The translations under genes were made by a program, and so were the position numbers. From Vibrio cyclitrophicus (GTDB lineage: Bacteria; Pseudomonadota; Gammaproteobacteria; Enterobacterales; Vibrionaceae), in contig CP065367.1 of NCBI GenBank assembly GCA_023206055.1, forward strand, positions 620,001 to 684,000: DNA of 64,000 bases. The letters run 5' to 3'. Of the stretch, positions 7,310 to 16,415 are shown piece after piece. Position 1 is the stretch's first letter; each line of letters starts with the position of its first letter. A model generated the notes under the pieces. It was not told where the DNA came from and did no database searches. It saw only the letters and a list, made by a program, of their open reading frames with translations.

Positions 7310-8281
7310 ATGAGTATTTTTGCCACCTTAAGTATCAGATCACGTAAGCCTCGTCGACGTTGGTTTGTCGTCGGTTTTACATTGAGTGTTGCCCTTCACT
7401 TATCTGCACTTGTTTACTACCTCTGGACACCTGAGTACGATTTTGCTCCGCCTCCGCAAGCAGCACCCATTACGGTTACAATTGTTGCTCCTCTCGCGAT
7501 GGCAAAAATACAAGTAGAAGATACGGAGATAGGCGAAAATCAACCTGAGATTGTTCAAGAACAGATGCTCCAAGCTGCAACAATTGAGGAGATACAGCCG
7601 CTCGTCAAACCAACACCTGTGAAAGAGCAGCCAAAGTTTGTTGAGGTTGAGAAAGCAAACGCGCTTTCATCAGTAATAAACCAAGAGGCTAAGCCGGAAA
7701 AAGAGACGAAAAATAAGCCCGAGGAGCCAAAACAGATTGCTAAAACGCCTGTACCACCTAAAAGTCGTCCAGAGCCTCCCGTTGTCAAAGAGACAAAACC
7801 TAAAGTCACCCCCGATCCCCAAAAGGCGGTTGTGAAACCAGTCCCGATGGAGAAACCGCGTCCAATCAGTGATGATCTCAAAGACCAACAACAAGTCGTG
7901 CAAACGGCAAACTCTCAACCTAATTTAATAGCTGAAAATAGCCAGCAGCAAGCGAGTGCGCTTCGGGTTGGGCAACTTTCTGAAGCGGGGAAAGCGGCCA
8001 AAATTAATTGGCAGCAAGCACTTCATGCACACCTTGAGCGAGAAAAGCGTTACCCCAGAAAAGCAAAGCGCATGAAGAAGAAAGGCATGCCTGTTATCAA
8101 ATTTACAATGGATCGCCAAGGTAATGTGATTGACGTTGTGTTGCTTAAAAGTTCGGGGACACTTTCGTTAGACAACGAAGCTGTCGACCTTGTTTACCGC
8201 GCTCAACCATTAATTAAACCCCCGACGAGCATAGCAGGTACTCGCTTAAGCCTTACGCTTCCCATCAACTTTAGCTTTTGA
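7310..8281 (+). CDS. tonB: TonB energy-transducing protein
   Basis: A 323-residue TonB. It has an Arg/Lys-rich cytoplasmic start, one membrane anchor (about 17-38), a long Pro/Glu/Lys-rich periplasm-spanning region (about 45-215), and a C-terminal TonB domain. That domain begins with EREKRYPRKAKRMKKKG, includes VIDVVLLKSSGTLSLDNEAVDLV, and ends in LPINFSF. It links the ExbB-ExbD motor to outer-membrane receptors. The periplasmic spacer is long, which fits a receptor in a thick envelope, though this is only a length observation. It is the last gene of the heme locus; the following gene has a separate start region. Confidence 0.95.
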   Translation: MSIFATLSIRSRKPRRRWFVVGFTLSVALHLSALVYYLWTPEYDFAPPPQAAPITVTIVAPLAMAKIQVEDTEIGENQPEIVQEQMLQAATIEEIQPLVKPTPVKEQPKFVEVEKANALSSVINQEAKPEKETKNKPEEPKQIAKTPVPPKSRPEPPVVKETKPKVTPDPQKAVVKPVPMEKPRPISDDLKDQQQVVQTANSQPNLIAENSQQQASALRVGQLSEAGKAAKINWQQALHAHLEREKRYPRKAKRMKKKGMPVIKFTMDRQGNVIDVVLLKSSGTLSLDNEAVDLVYRAQPLIKPPTSIAGTRLSLTLPINFSF

Positions 8282-8386
8282 GGCTTATTTCGATTTCTCT
8301 ATAATGAACCAAGCAAGTGGCGTTTTCATGTGTATTTCACATTCAACGACTAGAGTTTTAAGTAACTCTTATTAAGAAGTGAACAT

Positions 8387-9175
8387 GTGAAACCACTAAA
8401 ACGATATCAATATGAGCGCTATGCCGTTCTATGTAACCTCGCCTACCCTAGAGTTTTTAAACAAACTCGCTATGGTTTTGACCCCAATGGACAACGCATC
8501 ATTAAGAACCAGTTTGGCAAAACCATGATTCGAGTGTTGTGGAGCAGCGACAAAGATGAAGTGGTTGTGGTTATCAAAGGATCGCACAGTATCTCAGATT
8601 GGTTGCTGACCTTTGCTCTATGGACAAGAAGTTGCAAAAGAATTGGGCTCGATTACCGTGTACATGCGGGCTTCTACCATCTGATGTTTCAAGAAAGTCA
8701 GCCAAGTCGTAATGAAGATAAGCTTGGCTTAACCGTTATTGAACGCTTGGAAGCCACGCTCACTCCTCTAATAGAACAAGGCAAAAGAGTTTCTATTACT
8801 GGTCACTCTTCCGGAGGCTCTATTGGTTGTGTCTTTGCCGATTACTTTGATCAAAAATATCCAGGCTGTATCAAGCGTATAGTGACCTTTGGCCAACCCG
8901 CCATTGGTGACTGGAGTTTTCGAAAGCACTATCGCTTAGGTAAGAAGACCTACCGAATCTGCTGTGACATCGACATCGTGACCTTCATGCCACCCGTACC
9001 GTTACTCTATTGGCACGTAGGCAAAGTGTTATGGCTTTATAACGGGCGCATCTACGAAAACACACCGACATTAATCCGCCTTGGTCGCTCTATCTTTAGT
9101 TGGCTGATAAGACCTTTCTCTTACCACTTAATGAGCAAGTATATTCGCAACAAAGATTTCTTTGATAAGCATTGA
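8387..9175 (+). CDS. Class 3 lipase-family alpha/beta hydrolase
   Basis: A 262-residue protein of the lipase class 3 family. The nucleophile elbow ITGHSSGGS (Ser141) and the downstream GQPAIGD segment are typical of this fold. An Asp in CCDIDIV (194-198) and a following His complete a likely triad. There is no signal peptide or lipobox, so it probably acts inside the cell or on the inner membrane; substrate unknown. Translation likely starts at GTG 8387 with a weak ribosome site. It is monocistronic, separated from tonB by 105 bases that include a TATAAT-like box near 8299, and it is followed by a terminator. Confidence 0.85.
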   Translation: MKPLKRYQYERYAVLCNLAYPRVFKQTRYGFDPNGQRIIKNQFGKTMIRVLWSSDKDEVVVVIKGSHSISDWLLTFALWTRSCKRIGLDYRVHAGFYHLMFQESQPSRNEDKLGLTVIERLEATLTPLIEQGKRVSITGHSSGGSIGCVFADYFDQKYPGCIKRIVTFGQPAIGDWSFRKHYRLGKKTYRICCDIDIVTFMPPVPLLYWHVGKVLWLYNGRIYENTPTLIRLGRSIFSWLIRPFSYHLMSKYIRNKDFFDKH

Positions 9176-9198
9176 ACATATCTGCCATCCAAGAAAGA

Positions 9199-9233
9199 AA
9201 GAGCACAGACTTATTACAGACTATGCTCTTTTG
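9199..9233 (+). terminator. Probable terminator after the lipase gene
   Basis: Arms AAGAGCA and TGCTCTT with an 18-base loop and a TTTTGTTTT tail. The remaining ~250 bases to 9486 show no gene or clear motif. Confidence 0.6.
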
Positions 9234-9486
9234 TTTTCTAACCTATATCTATAGCGCTTTTGATATTAAAGCTTGAATCTTGACGGCTCTTTCTTCAAAT
9301 CGCTGGCTATATCAGTGCAACAACTTAATTGGTTCAATTGTGAAAATTAGTAGAAGCAACCTGAGTTATCATCCCACTCTCTACTTGAATGACATCACGA
9401 ATTGGAGCCAAAGCTTCTCAAGCCCTTAAATCGTAAACGTGCCAGATCATATCAGGAGATAAATACTCTATTAGATATAGGAATAA

Positions 9487-10239
9487 TTAAGCTTGAGTAG
9501 GTTTCAATGCCCAAAACATCATTGTCGTTACGTGAGGTATCTTAAGATGTGCGAAATCAAATTGGTCGTATAGATACGTAGGTGCCATATCTTTAGCTAA
9601 GTTAGTCTGGCCATCAATAAATACCAACTGGTCTTCCACTTTCTCTGCGTAAATATAGTGGCTATTGTCACGAATTAGATCTTCTTCAAGACCAATTGCT
9701 ACTACAAAGCGGGTGCCATTTGGGTATTCATTCATCTCGCTCCAAGATTGAGATTCCTTCACTTTAGTTTGATCTAAAGAGCGCCATTAACTTCCATTCG
9801 GTGTCGCGAGTTCGAATTGCATGTCCTCCGCTTTTACAGACAGATAATTCGATATACCAACGAGTTGCTTTTCAACGGTTGGTGCATTGTGTCCCCAAAA
9901 ATGATCCTCAGGATTAAGCATTATTGCTTCTGCATCCTCAGAAACTGAAGCTGTAGTTTGGCGTAGCACCAACCCTGTTGCGTTCAACGAACAGTTAGAT
10001 AGCAGACGACTTTCATTACCCGTTAACAACGCGACGTTAATGATCTCTCCAACCTCACCGCTAATTTTACTAACCGCGGGCTCAAGATGACCGTTTTGAG
10101 AAATGAACGCACCATTTTGGTGCTCCACTGCACTCTTTATGGTAGGAATGCGGTCGTCATCAATATCGTTCGATGTGATTGCGAATGCAGCTGGTGCCAG
10201 TGTACAAGTGGCCAAAGTCAGTAATGTATTTTTGAACAT
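9487..10239 (-). pseudogene. Secreted protein gene split by an in-frame TAA stop
   Basis: On the minus strand an open frame of 150 codons (10239-9787) starts with a signal peptide (cleavage after AFA) and ends at TAA. The same frame then continues without a shift through about 99 further codons to 9487. The sequence either side of the stop (ATPNGS-stop-WRSLDQTKVKESQSW) reads as one protein of about 250 residues. The second half therefore looks like the tail of the same gene, not a separate one; it has only a GTG start without a convincing ribosome site. I do not recognise the family; the first half contains a single Cys near the middle and no membrane span. A nonsense mutation, a sequencing error or stop readthrough would all give this picture. 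Confidence 0.6.
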
Positions 10240-10646
10240 GAGTAGCTCCTTCGTATGAGTAATTGGGTTGATGCACGAGTCAGACCAAAAAATCGATACT
10301 TACAGAATCTAATTGTAACTATATATTATTGAATTTACTGGGTTTATACGATAAAGATGAACATTAAAAATCCAAATACTTGTATTGATATTTAGTGCTT
10401 GTTTAGAGAAAAGAGAAAAGCTAAATATAGGGGCTGTATTTAAATAGAAACGACGAACCCATAAGCGACGGGACGGACAAGCCACTGGTCAATGGAGTGT
10501 ATAACATCAATGTGGGAGTAGTCTTTCGCTTCAATATAGAAGCTATGGCAGCAACGATTGTGAAAAGCGCTCAAGACAGCATTGTGAGATCTTATAGAGT
10601 GATTTATAGGATCTTGAAGAGAAAGTATTTCCCAATTCTAGATAGT
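10240..10646. other. Intergenic region without a recognised gene
   Basis: About 400 AT-rich bases between the split gene and the tRNA cluster. The only structure seen is a near-palindrome around 10589-10614 (GATCTTATA / TATAGGATC). A 90-codon frame crossing here runs into the tRNA-Cys gene and is not credible. Confidence 0.5.
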
Positions 10647-10672
10647 AAAAAGGCCAGCATTTCTGCTGGCCT
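10647..10672 (-). terminator. Terminator of the tRNA operon
   Basis: On the minus strand a GGCCAGCA / TGCTGGCC stem is followed by T5, directly downstream of the last tRNA. Confidence 0.9.
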
Positions 10673-10687
10673 TTCAACTTTGAATAA

Positions 10688-10761
10688 TGGAGGCGCCTCC
10701 CGGAGTCGAACCGAGGTCCACGGATTTGCAATCCGCTGCATAGCCACTCTGCCAAGGCGCC
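10688..10761 (-). tRNA. tRNA-Cys(GCA), second copy in the operon
   Basis: A complete cloverleaf can be read: acceptor GGCGCCT / AGGCGCC, anticodon loop TTGCAAA (GCA), T-loop GGTTCGACTCC and encoded CCA. It is identical in sequence to the tRNA at 11116-11189. Confidence 0.97.
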
Positions 10762-10822
10762 TTCAATGAGTGTTTTAAGAGAACTACTCTGTGATCTCTA
10801 CCAAAAGTAGAAATCAAATAGA

Positions 10823-10909
10823 TGGTGCCCCGGGCCGGACTTGAACCGGCACAGCGCGAACGCCGAGGGATTTTAAATCCCTTGTGTCTACCAATTCCAC
10901 CACCAGGGC
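10823..10909 (-). tRNA. tRNA-Leu(TAA)
   Basis: 87 bases including CCA, with the long variable arm of a class II tRNA. Acceptor GCCCTGG pairs with CCGGGGC (one G-U), and the anticodon loop TTTAAAA gives TAA. Confidence 0.97.
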
Positions 10910-10989
10910 ACGCAATTCTTTATTGCGATGCCGATTACTGAAAAGTAAAACACCATCTTAATGTCGAAATGAATCAACACTACAAAATT

Positions 10990-11065
10990 TGGAGCGATAC
11001 ATCGGGTTCGAACCGATGACCTCAACCTTGGCAAGGTTGCGCTCTACCAACTGAGCTAGTATCGC
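10990..11065 (-). tRNA. tRNA-Gly(GCC)
   Basis: Starts GCGATAC, with D-loop AGCTCAGTTGGTAGAGC, anticodon loop TTGCCAA (GCC), T-loop GGTTCGAACCC and encoded CCA. Confidence 0.97.
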
Positions 11066-11115
11066 ATTTTCATTCTTCTAATTTCTTACCTTATCAAAAC
11101 GTAAGAGAAAGAGAA

Positions 11116-11189
11116 TGGAGGCGCCTCCCGGAGTCGAACCGAGGTCCACGGATTTGCAATCCGCTGCATAGCCACTCTGCCAAGGCGCC
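11116..11189 (-). tRNA. tRNA-Cys(GCA), first copy in the operon
   Basis: Identical to the tRNA-Cys at 10688-10761. It is first in the minus-strand order Cys-Gly-Leu-Cys; the promoter should lie in 11190-11388. Confidence 0.97.
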
Positions 11190-11388
11190 TTTTTAATTCA
11201 ACACTTTAGGGACTTAAGTAAGCCTCACCGCTGCGTTCGGGTGCCTACTTTACGGATTGAGAGGAGATAGTCAAACAAAAAAGTGAATTTAAATTCCGTT
11301 TGCTGACATTTAAATCAAATTGCTGCATGTTCGATCTCTTCTATCAAAAAACACACAGCAAAATGGGTTCAATTTAGGTGTATTGGCG

Positions 11389-12834
11389 TTACCACTTCTT
11401 CATGAAACGACCAACCAAGCTTGGGTGATATGCCCAACAATGGTCAAACATGGTCATAAGTTGAGGGTTACCGTACTTAGATAAGCTCACCGCATGGAAA
11501 CGGTTTTTGTGTTCTTTCAGTTTTTCGACTTGAGCGATCATCTCGTCAGACTGCTTAGGCGCAATAAAATCAGAAAGCACAATCAAATCTGCGTTTTTGT
11601 ACTTATCACCCGTCATCAAATCAATCGACTTCATCAGCACAGGTTCTAAATCCGTACCGCCGTGGAATGAGTAACTTAAGAAATCACTCGCCTCACGCAG
11701 ACCATCTTGTCGTGTTAGCTCATAGGTGATCTGCTCAGAAGAGAACAGAATCACGTAGCAGTCTCGTTCTTCCGCGAGAGCGATTTGCATTAAGGCATAA
11801 GCCATTGCTTTAGCAGATTGCTCTGGGAAACCACTCATCGAGCCAGACGCGTCCACACAAACGATGAAGGGGCCTTTTTCTATATCCACGTTCTTACTAT
11901 CCGGCTTTTGTGCCTTCACTTTGCGTAACGTACGAGATTTACCCTGCGAGCGGTAACTGAGTAAGCGCTTGTCAGCCAAATGCTTATAGAAGATAACCTC
12001 AAGCTCTGGATAAGCTAAAAACATGGTCTCGTTTGGCAACATCTTATTGAGGTCATCACTCTCGTGAATCCCGACAATGTCATCAACGGCTTCATCGCTT
12101 TTCTCTTCCACCATCTGCAGTTCTTCTACAGGGGCTTTGTGCAGCAAAGGATCATCTTCCTCACCTGCCATACGACCAAGTTTTTCGGCAATCTCTTGCA
12201 AGCCCTTGTGCTTGTTCAAGAACTCAGCATGACGTTTCATGATAGTAAGGTCTGTTTTGCTTAATTTGGCAGATGCCATGTCCCACAAACGCCCTACACT
12301 GCCTTCATCACCCGACTCCGTCACTTTGTCCATGTTTTTCATGGTTTCCATGCGTTGGTAAAGGTCGGCTAAGACTTTTTCTTTGCTTGTTTCAAGCTCG
12401 GTTACTTGAGCTTGTTTGATGGCATCTGACAACGATTGGTACCATTGGTCACAAAAGTAATGTGGAAACATCGCGTTATAAACGCCTTTGTTGTTTTCCA
12501 TTAAACGTCTTGCTTGTAGGTAGAACGCTGAGTGCCACTCCAATTTTTTGATGACACTGTCAATCTCATCAAAAAACTGGGGTTCATCCCAGTAGATGAC
12601 CTCTTGGTATAGTGCAATTTCTTCTTGGAATCGATCAGTTTCACACACTTTAGTGACGCGTTTTTTTACTTTACCGCGCCACTTAACCAAATGGTTTTTC
12701 ACTGATGTTTTCACGCCTTTGTTCTCAGCAGCCATCATGACTTGAGAACGAGCGATGAGATCATTCATCGCTGTATCGATGATTCCTGAGTCAGCTACCA
12801 TCAAAGCGAGGTTTAAGCCGTCTGCTCCTAACAT
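11389..12834 (-). CDS. viaA: ViaA, von Willebrand A domain partner of RavA
   Basis: A 481-residue protein with a helical N-terminal half and a C-terminal VWA domain. The metal-binding MIDAS motif DASGSMSG is at 328-335 (Asp328, Ser330, Ser332). ViaA stimulates the RavA AAA+ ATPase; in E. coli the pair is linked to respiratory complexes (fumarate reductase, Nuo) and aminoglycoside sensitivity. It lies 11 bases downstream of ravA in the same operon. Length and gene order match the enterobacterial ravA-viaA pair. Confidence 0.93.
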   Translation of the reverse strand: MLGADGLNLALMVADSGIIDTAMNDLIARSQVMMAAENKGVKTSVKNHLVKWRGKVKKRVTKVCETDRFQEEIALYQEVIYWDEPQFFDEIDSVIKKLEWHSAFYLQARRLMENNKGVYNAMFPHYFCDQWYQSLSDAIKQAQVTELETSKEKVLADLYQRMETMKNMDKVTESGDEGSVGRLWDMASAKLSKTDLTIMKRHAEFLNKHKGLQEIAEKLGRMAGEEDDPLLHKAPVEELQMVEEKSDEAVDDIVGIHESDDLNKMLPNETMFLAYPELEVIFYKHLADKRLLSYRSQGKSRTLRKVKAQKPDSKNVDIEKGPFIVCVDASGSMSGFPEQSAKAMAYALMQIALAEERDCYVILFSSEQITYELTRQDGLREASDFLSYSFHGGTDLEPVLMKSIDLMTGDKYKNADLIVLSDFIAPKQSDEMIAQVEKLKEHKNRFHAVSLSKYGNPQLMTMFDHCWAYHPSLVGRFMKKW

Positions 12835-12845
12835 ATGCGCTCCCC

Positions 12846-14501
12846 TTACTCGAAGTACTGGCTCATGAACTTAATGCGCTGTGCGATCTTACTGCTCTTC
12901 ACTTTCGTGGTTTCAAGATCTTGCGTTACAGCTTGCAAGCTTGCTTCCATTGCCTTCGGTAAATCAGGATCAATATAGTTGTGAGGCAACGCATCATGGA
13001 ATTCAGTACGAACGCGTTTTAACTTGAATTCAGCTTCAGTTAACTGTTCTAAGGCTTTCTCAGCACCACTCAACCACTTGTTGTACAATTCTTGGTCTAA
13101 ACCGTCAGTAGTAACCACACTCACCAATACAGAGCGATTGGCAATGTCTTTAATCACTAATTGATTCGATGCATCCAAGTCGAGTTTTAAACGGCATAGA
13201 TTTTTATTTTCGTTTACGTAACCGTAAATATCACCGTGGCCTTCTTTAAGCACACGGTCAAAATCATCTTTGGCTACGTATACCCAACGACTATCACCTT
13301 TCTCAGATTCAGACACCGACATGTTGCTCTGCAGCATCACCAGTTTCACTAGATTGTAGGCACTGCCCACGCTGTACATTTTCGCGTTCTTGATGTCATG
13401 TTGGTAAACGTCTTTACGCAACAAGCCACTGGTTGACTCCATAGAAAGCGACACAGACAACGTTGATTCAACATCGTCTTGAATCTCTTCTAATTCTTCA
13501 CGAGACATTTCAATTTGAGCTTTCGACTCTTGTTGATCAAACGCTCGGTTTAATGCAAAGTCTTTCACCACGCTACGAACCACATCGCGTGATTCCGGGC
13601 TATGCCACAAGCAATCTTGCAGAAGCATGATATCTAGTGGGTTCACGCTATCGCGACCACTAAAGAACGCACTCGCTTTCAATAGTTTAACGGCCTTCTT
13701 CCAGCGTCTATCCGATACATACAATTCTGACTCTGACTCAGAACCTTGCTTCTTAACCGTTTCCTCAAGCATGGTTTTCAGTTCAAATAACTTATCAAAT
13801 GAGTTGTCTGTTAGTTCGAGCTTATCGAGTTCTTTCTGCCATTGATGGTATTCAATATCAGTGATTGCCAAACCTTTAGGGATCACCGCTTCTTGAGATG
13901 TGCCTGTCGTCAGCATTGATTTGAAGTTTTGTTTGTTCTGAATACGGTTTACAAACACGCGAACCAACATACGGTCATAAAGTGCTTCTAAGCCGCTGTC
14001 TTCATCTGGAAGTTCGTTAGATGCCGACACTAATAAACGCATCGGTACACGTTCAATATCACTGCCGTTTTTGAAAGTCTTTTCGTTCACTACAGTAAGT
14101 AGCGTGTTTAGGATTGCTGGACCGGCTTTCCAGATCTCATCAAGGAACACAACCTGTGCTGTTGGCAGGTAGCCTTCGGTCAGTCTGACATAACGACCAT
14201 TATCTTTTAATTCTTGGATACTTAGTGGGCCGAACACTTCCTCAGGAGTAGAGAAACGAGTCATCAAATATTCGAAATAGCTACTGTTGTCAAAAGCTTG
14301 AATGAGGCGTTTAGCGATAAGGCTTTTTGCTATGCCCGGAGGGCCTAATAGAAACACGCTTTCACCAGCAAGAGCAGCCAGTAAACAAAGCTTAATTGTG
14401 TCTTCTCTTTCATAGACACCGTCTGAGAGAGCATGCGCTAATTTGTTGATTCTTTCAGAGAGTAGCGCCTTGTCAGCATGTGAGGAAATAGAGGGGGTCA
14501 T
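12846..14501 (-). CDS. ravA: RavA, MoxR-family AAA+ ATPase
   Basis: A 551-residue protein. The N-terminal MoxR AAA+ module has Walker A GPPGIAKS (53-60), Walker B VVFLDE (117-122) and a sensor region LLVSASNELP. A C-terminal discontinuous triple-helical/LARA region follows, with coiled-coil segments near the end. RavA forms hexamers and works with ViaA in the cytoplasm; in E. coli it also binds the lysine decarboxylase LdcI. It is the first gene of the operon, and the 288 bases to the divergent Nudix gene should hold its promoter. Confidence 0.93.
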   Translation of the reverse strand: MTPSISSHADKALLSERINKLAHALSDGVYEREDTIKLCLLAALAGESVFLLGPPGIAKSLIAKRLIQAFDNSSYFEYLMTRFSTPEEVFGPLSIQELKDNGRYVRLTEGYLPTAQVVFLDEIWKAGPAILNTLLTVVNEKTFKNGSDIERVPMRLLVSASNELPDEDSGLEALYDRMLVRVFVNRIQNKQNFKSMLTTGTSQEAVIPKGLAITDIEYHQWQKELDKLELTDNSFDKLFELKTMLEETVKKQGSESESELYVSDRRWKKAVKLLKASAFFSGRDSVNPLDIMLLQDCLWHSPESRDVVRSVVKDFALNRAFDQQESKAQIEMSREELEEIQDDVESTLSVSLSMESTSGLLRKDVYQHDIKNAKMYSVGSAYNLVKLVMLQSNMSVSESEKGDSRWVYVAKDDFDRVLKEGHGDIYGYVNENKNLCRLKLDLDASNQLVIKDIANRSVLVSVVTTDGLDQELYNKWLSGAEKALEQLTEAEFKLKRVRTEFHDALPHNYIDPDLPKAMEASLQAVTQDLETTKVKSSKIAQRIKFMSQYFE

Positions 14502-14789
14502 GCATTACTCCGAAAATCTATGAACAGTTGAGAGTGTAGATATGTTTTTATACATTTGTTAGTACTTTGTTACAAGTGTATTTTATTATTGAGTTGCCTT
14601 TATATCAGATGGTTACGACTGTAATTTTCGCGTAATCATAGATTCCAAATTTGAGAGTAGCATCACGAACGGTGCGAAAGAAGCCCTATCACTAAACCGA
14701 ATTTTTCTTTTATTTTCGACACCATAGACGTTATGGTGGTGCACGTCTTCAGTTATACGACAAATTGGCAAGGAATGTGGCCAGACTGC

Positions 14790-15305
14790 ATGAATAAAGT
14801 TATCCATCAATGGAAAAGTATCTCTCTCGTTGAAGAGAGCGTAACACTCCCTACGAGTGTTGTAATAAAACACACAACAATACACCACCCTGGCGCGGCC
14901 GTTATTCTTCCTATTACTGCGTCTGGAAAAATTATCCTTATTAACCAGTTTCGACCTTCTCTTAAAAAATGGCTTTTAGAGCTACCTGCTGGCACGATGG
15001 AAATTGATGAGACACCTCTTCAATGTGCTCAGCGAGAGTTGGAAGAAGAAACAGGTTACAGTGCAACTTCTTTTCAGAGTTTAGGGCAAGTCACACCTCT
15101 GGCGGGTTTTTGTGATGAGATACAACACTTATTCGTCGCAAAAGACTTAAGCCTCACGACCCGCTTTGAATGCGATGAAGATGAAGTAATAGAAGTGATC
15201 GAACTGAGCTTAGAAGAACTGCACGATAAAATACGACACGATCAAGTCACTGATACCAAAACTATCGCTTGTTTAAGTAAAGCCCAACTATGTGGCCACC
15301 TTTAG
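14790..15305 (+). CDS. Nudix hydrolase, ADP-ribose pyrophosphatase-like
   Basis: A 171-residue Nudix protein. The full Nudix box is present, from LPAGTMEIDE to RELEEETGY, fitting the G-x5-E-x7-REUxEExGU pattern. It is preceded by the GAAVILPI and INQFRPS strands typical of ADP-sugar pyrophosphatases, which split ADP-ribose-like nucleotides. The upstream in-frame ATG at 14733 would add 19 residues unlike the family (MVVHVFSYTTNWQ), so 14790 (MNKVIHQW) is preferred. A decayed fragment similar to this gene's 3' half lies at 23985-24055. Confidence 0.85.
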   Translation: MNKVIHQWKSISLVEESVTLPTSVVIKHTTIHHPGAAVILPITASGKIILINQFRPSLKKWLLELPAGTMEIDETPLQCAQRELEEETGYSATSFQSLGQVTPLAGFCDEIQHLFVAKDLSLTTRFECDEDEVIEVIELSLEELHDKIRHDQVTDTKTIACLSKAQLCGHL

Positions 15306-15344
15306 CCAATTATACGACTACCTGAAGTACTCTAGGAGAGAAAC

Positions 15345-16349
15345 ATGGACTTTCGTTCTGATACCGTAACTAAACCTTCGCAAGCTATGCGTGACGCAAT
15401 GGCAAACGCAGAAGTGGGCGATGATGTTTATGGCGATGACCCAACCGTCAACGAACTAGAACAGTGGACAGCGAATGAAACGGGCTTTGAGGCGGCAATG
15501 TTCACGTCTTCTGGTACGCAAGCTAATCTACTTGGTTTAATGGCGCACTGTGAACGTGGTGATGAATACCTGTGTGGCCAACAGGCCCACAACTATAAAT
15601 ACGAAGCTGGCGGCGCCGCGGTACTTGGCTCTATACAACCTCAACCAATCGAGAACAACCCAGACGGCACTTTAGACTTCATAAAGCTTGCCGCTGCAAT
15701 TAAGCCCGATGACAACCACTTTGCTCGTACCAAGCTTCTTAGTTTGGAAAACACGATCAATGGTAAAGTGCTACCAATGTCTTACTTAGCGGAAGCACGT
15801 GAGTTCGTAAACCAACACGGCCTGCAAATGCACCTAGATGGCGCGCGCGTATACAACGCGGCAGTGGCACTGGATGTTCACGTTAAAGAGATCGCACAAC
15901 ACTTCGATTCAATGACGATCTGTTTATCAAAAGGCTTAGGCGCGCCGATTGGCTCTCTACTTCTTGGTAGTAAAGAGTACATCGCCAAGGCACGCCGCCT
16001 ACGTAAAATGGTGGGTGGCGGTATGCGTCAGGCTGGCATTCTTGCCGCAGCAGGTAAAATGGCCCTCACGGAGAACGTGGCACAACTTAAAGCTGACCAC
16101 GACAATGCAAAAAATCTAGCGATTGGTTTAAACAAGCTAGAAGGCTTTTCTGTTAACCCTGATTTCATCCAAACTAACATTGTGTTTGCTAAATTAGATG
16201 AGTCCGTAGATATCAACCGTATCGCACGAGAGCTTGGCGAACAAGGCATTACGATGTCACCAGGGAATCCTGTTCGATTTGTTACTCATAGAGATATCCG
16301 TTCAGAAGACATCGCTACTTTCTTAACAAAGTTGGAAAATGTGCTTTAA
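15345..16349 (+). CDS. ltaE: Low-specificity L-threonine aldolase
   Basis: A 334-residue PLP enzyme (fold type I) that cleaves L-threonine and L-allo-threonine to glycine and acetaldehyde. Visible features are the N-terminal DFRSDTVTKPS, a cofactor-stacking His in QAHNY (82), HLDGAR (163-168), and the PLP lysine in CLSKGLGAPIGS (Lys196). A good ribosome site (AGGAGAG) precedes the ATG. It starts 40 bases after the Nudix gene and may be cotranscribed with it; a strong terminator follows. Confidence 0.95.
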   Translation: MDFRSDTVTKPSQAMRDAMANAEVGDDVYGDDPTVNELEQWTANETGFEAAMFTSSGTQANLLGLMAHCERGDEYLCGQQAHNYKYEAGGAAVLGSIQPQPIENNPDGTLDFIKLAAAIKPDDNHFARTKLLSLENTINGKVLPMSYLAEAREFVNQHGLQMHLDGARVYNAAVALDVHVKEIAQHFDSMTICLSKGLGAPIGSLLLGSKEYIAKARRLRKMVGGGMRQAGILAAAGKMALTENVAQLKADHDNAKNLAIGLNKLEGFSVNPDFIQTNIVFAKLDESVDINRIARELGEQGITMSPGNPVRFVTHRDIRSEDIATFLTKLENVL

Positions 16350-16382
16350 CTCTTTTAACGAGATTGGCCTCTATCGTAATTA

Positions 16383-16415
16383 AGATTAAAGCTTCCCGTG
16401 AGAAGCTTTAATCTT
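16383..16415 (+). terminator. Terminator after ltaE
   Basis: A perfect 12-bp stem (GATTAAAGCTTC / GAAGCTTTAATC) with a 6-base loop and a short T-rich tail. Confidence 0.8.

Noticed and set aside
1..8281. Fur-box control of the heme locus
   Set aside because: No GATAATGATAATCATTATC-like sequence was seen in the gaps; control could still lie upstream of the window.
10497..10769. A 90-codon plus-strand frame
   Set aside because: It runs antisense through the tRNA operon terminator and the whole tRNA-Cys gene.
14613..14888. A 91-codon minus-strand frame between ravA and the Nudix gene
   Set aside because: It overlaps the start of the Nudix gene in antisense, has no ribosome site and no recognisable domain.
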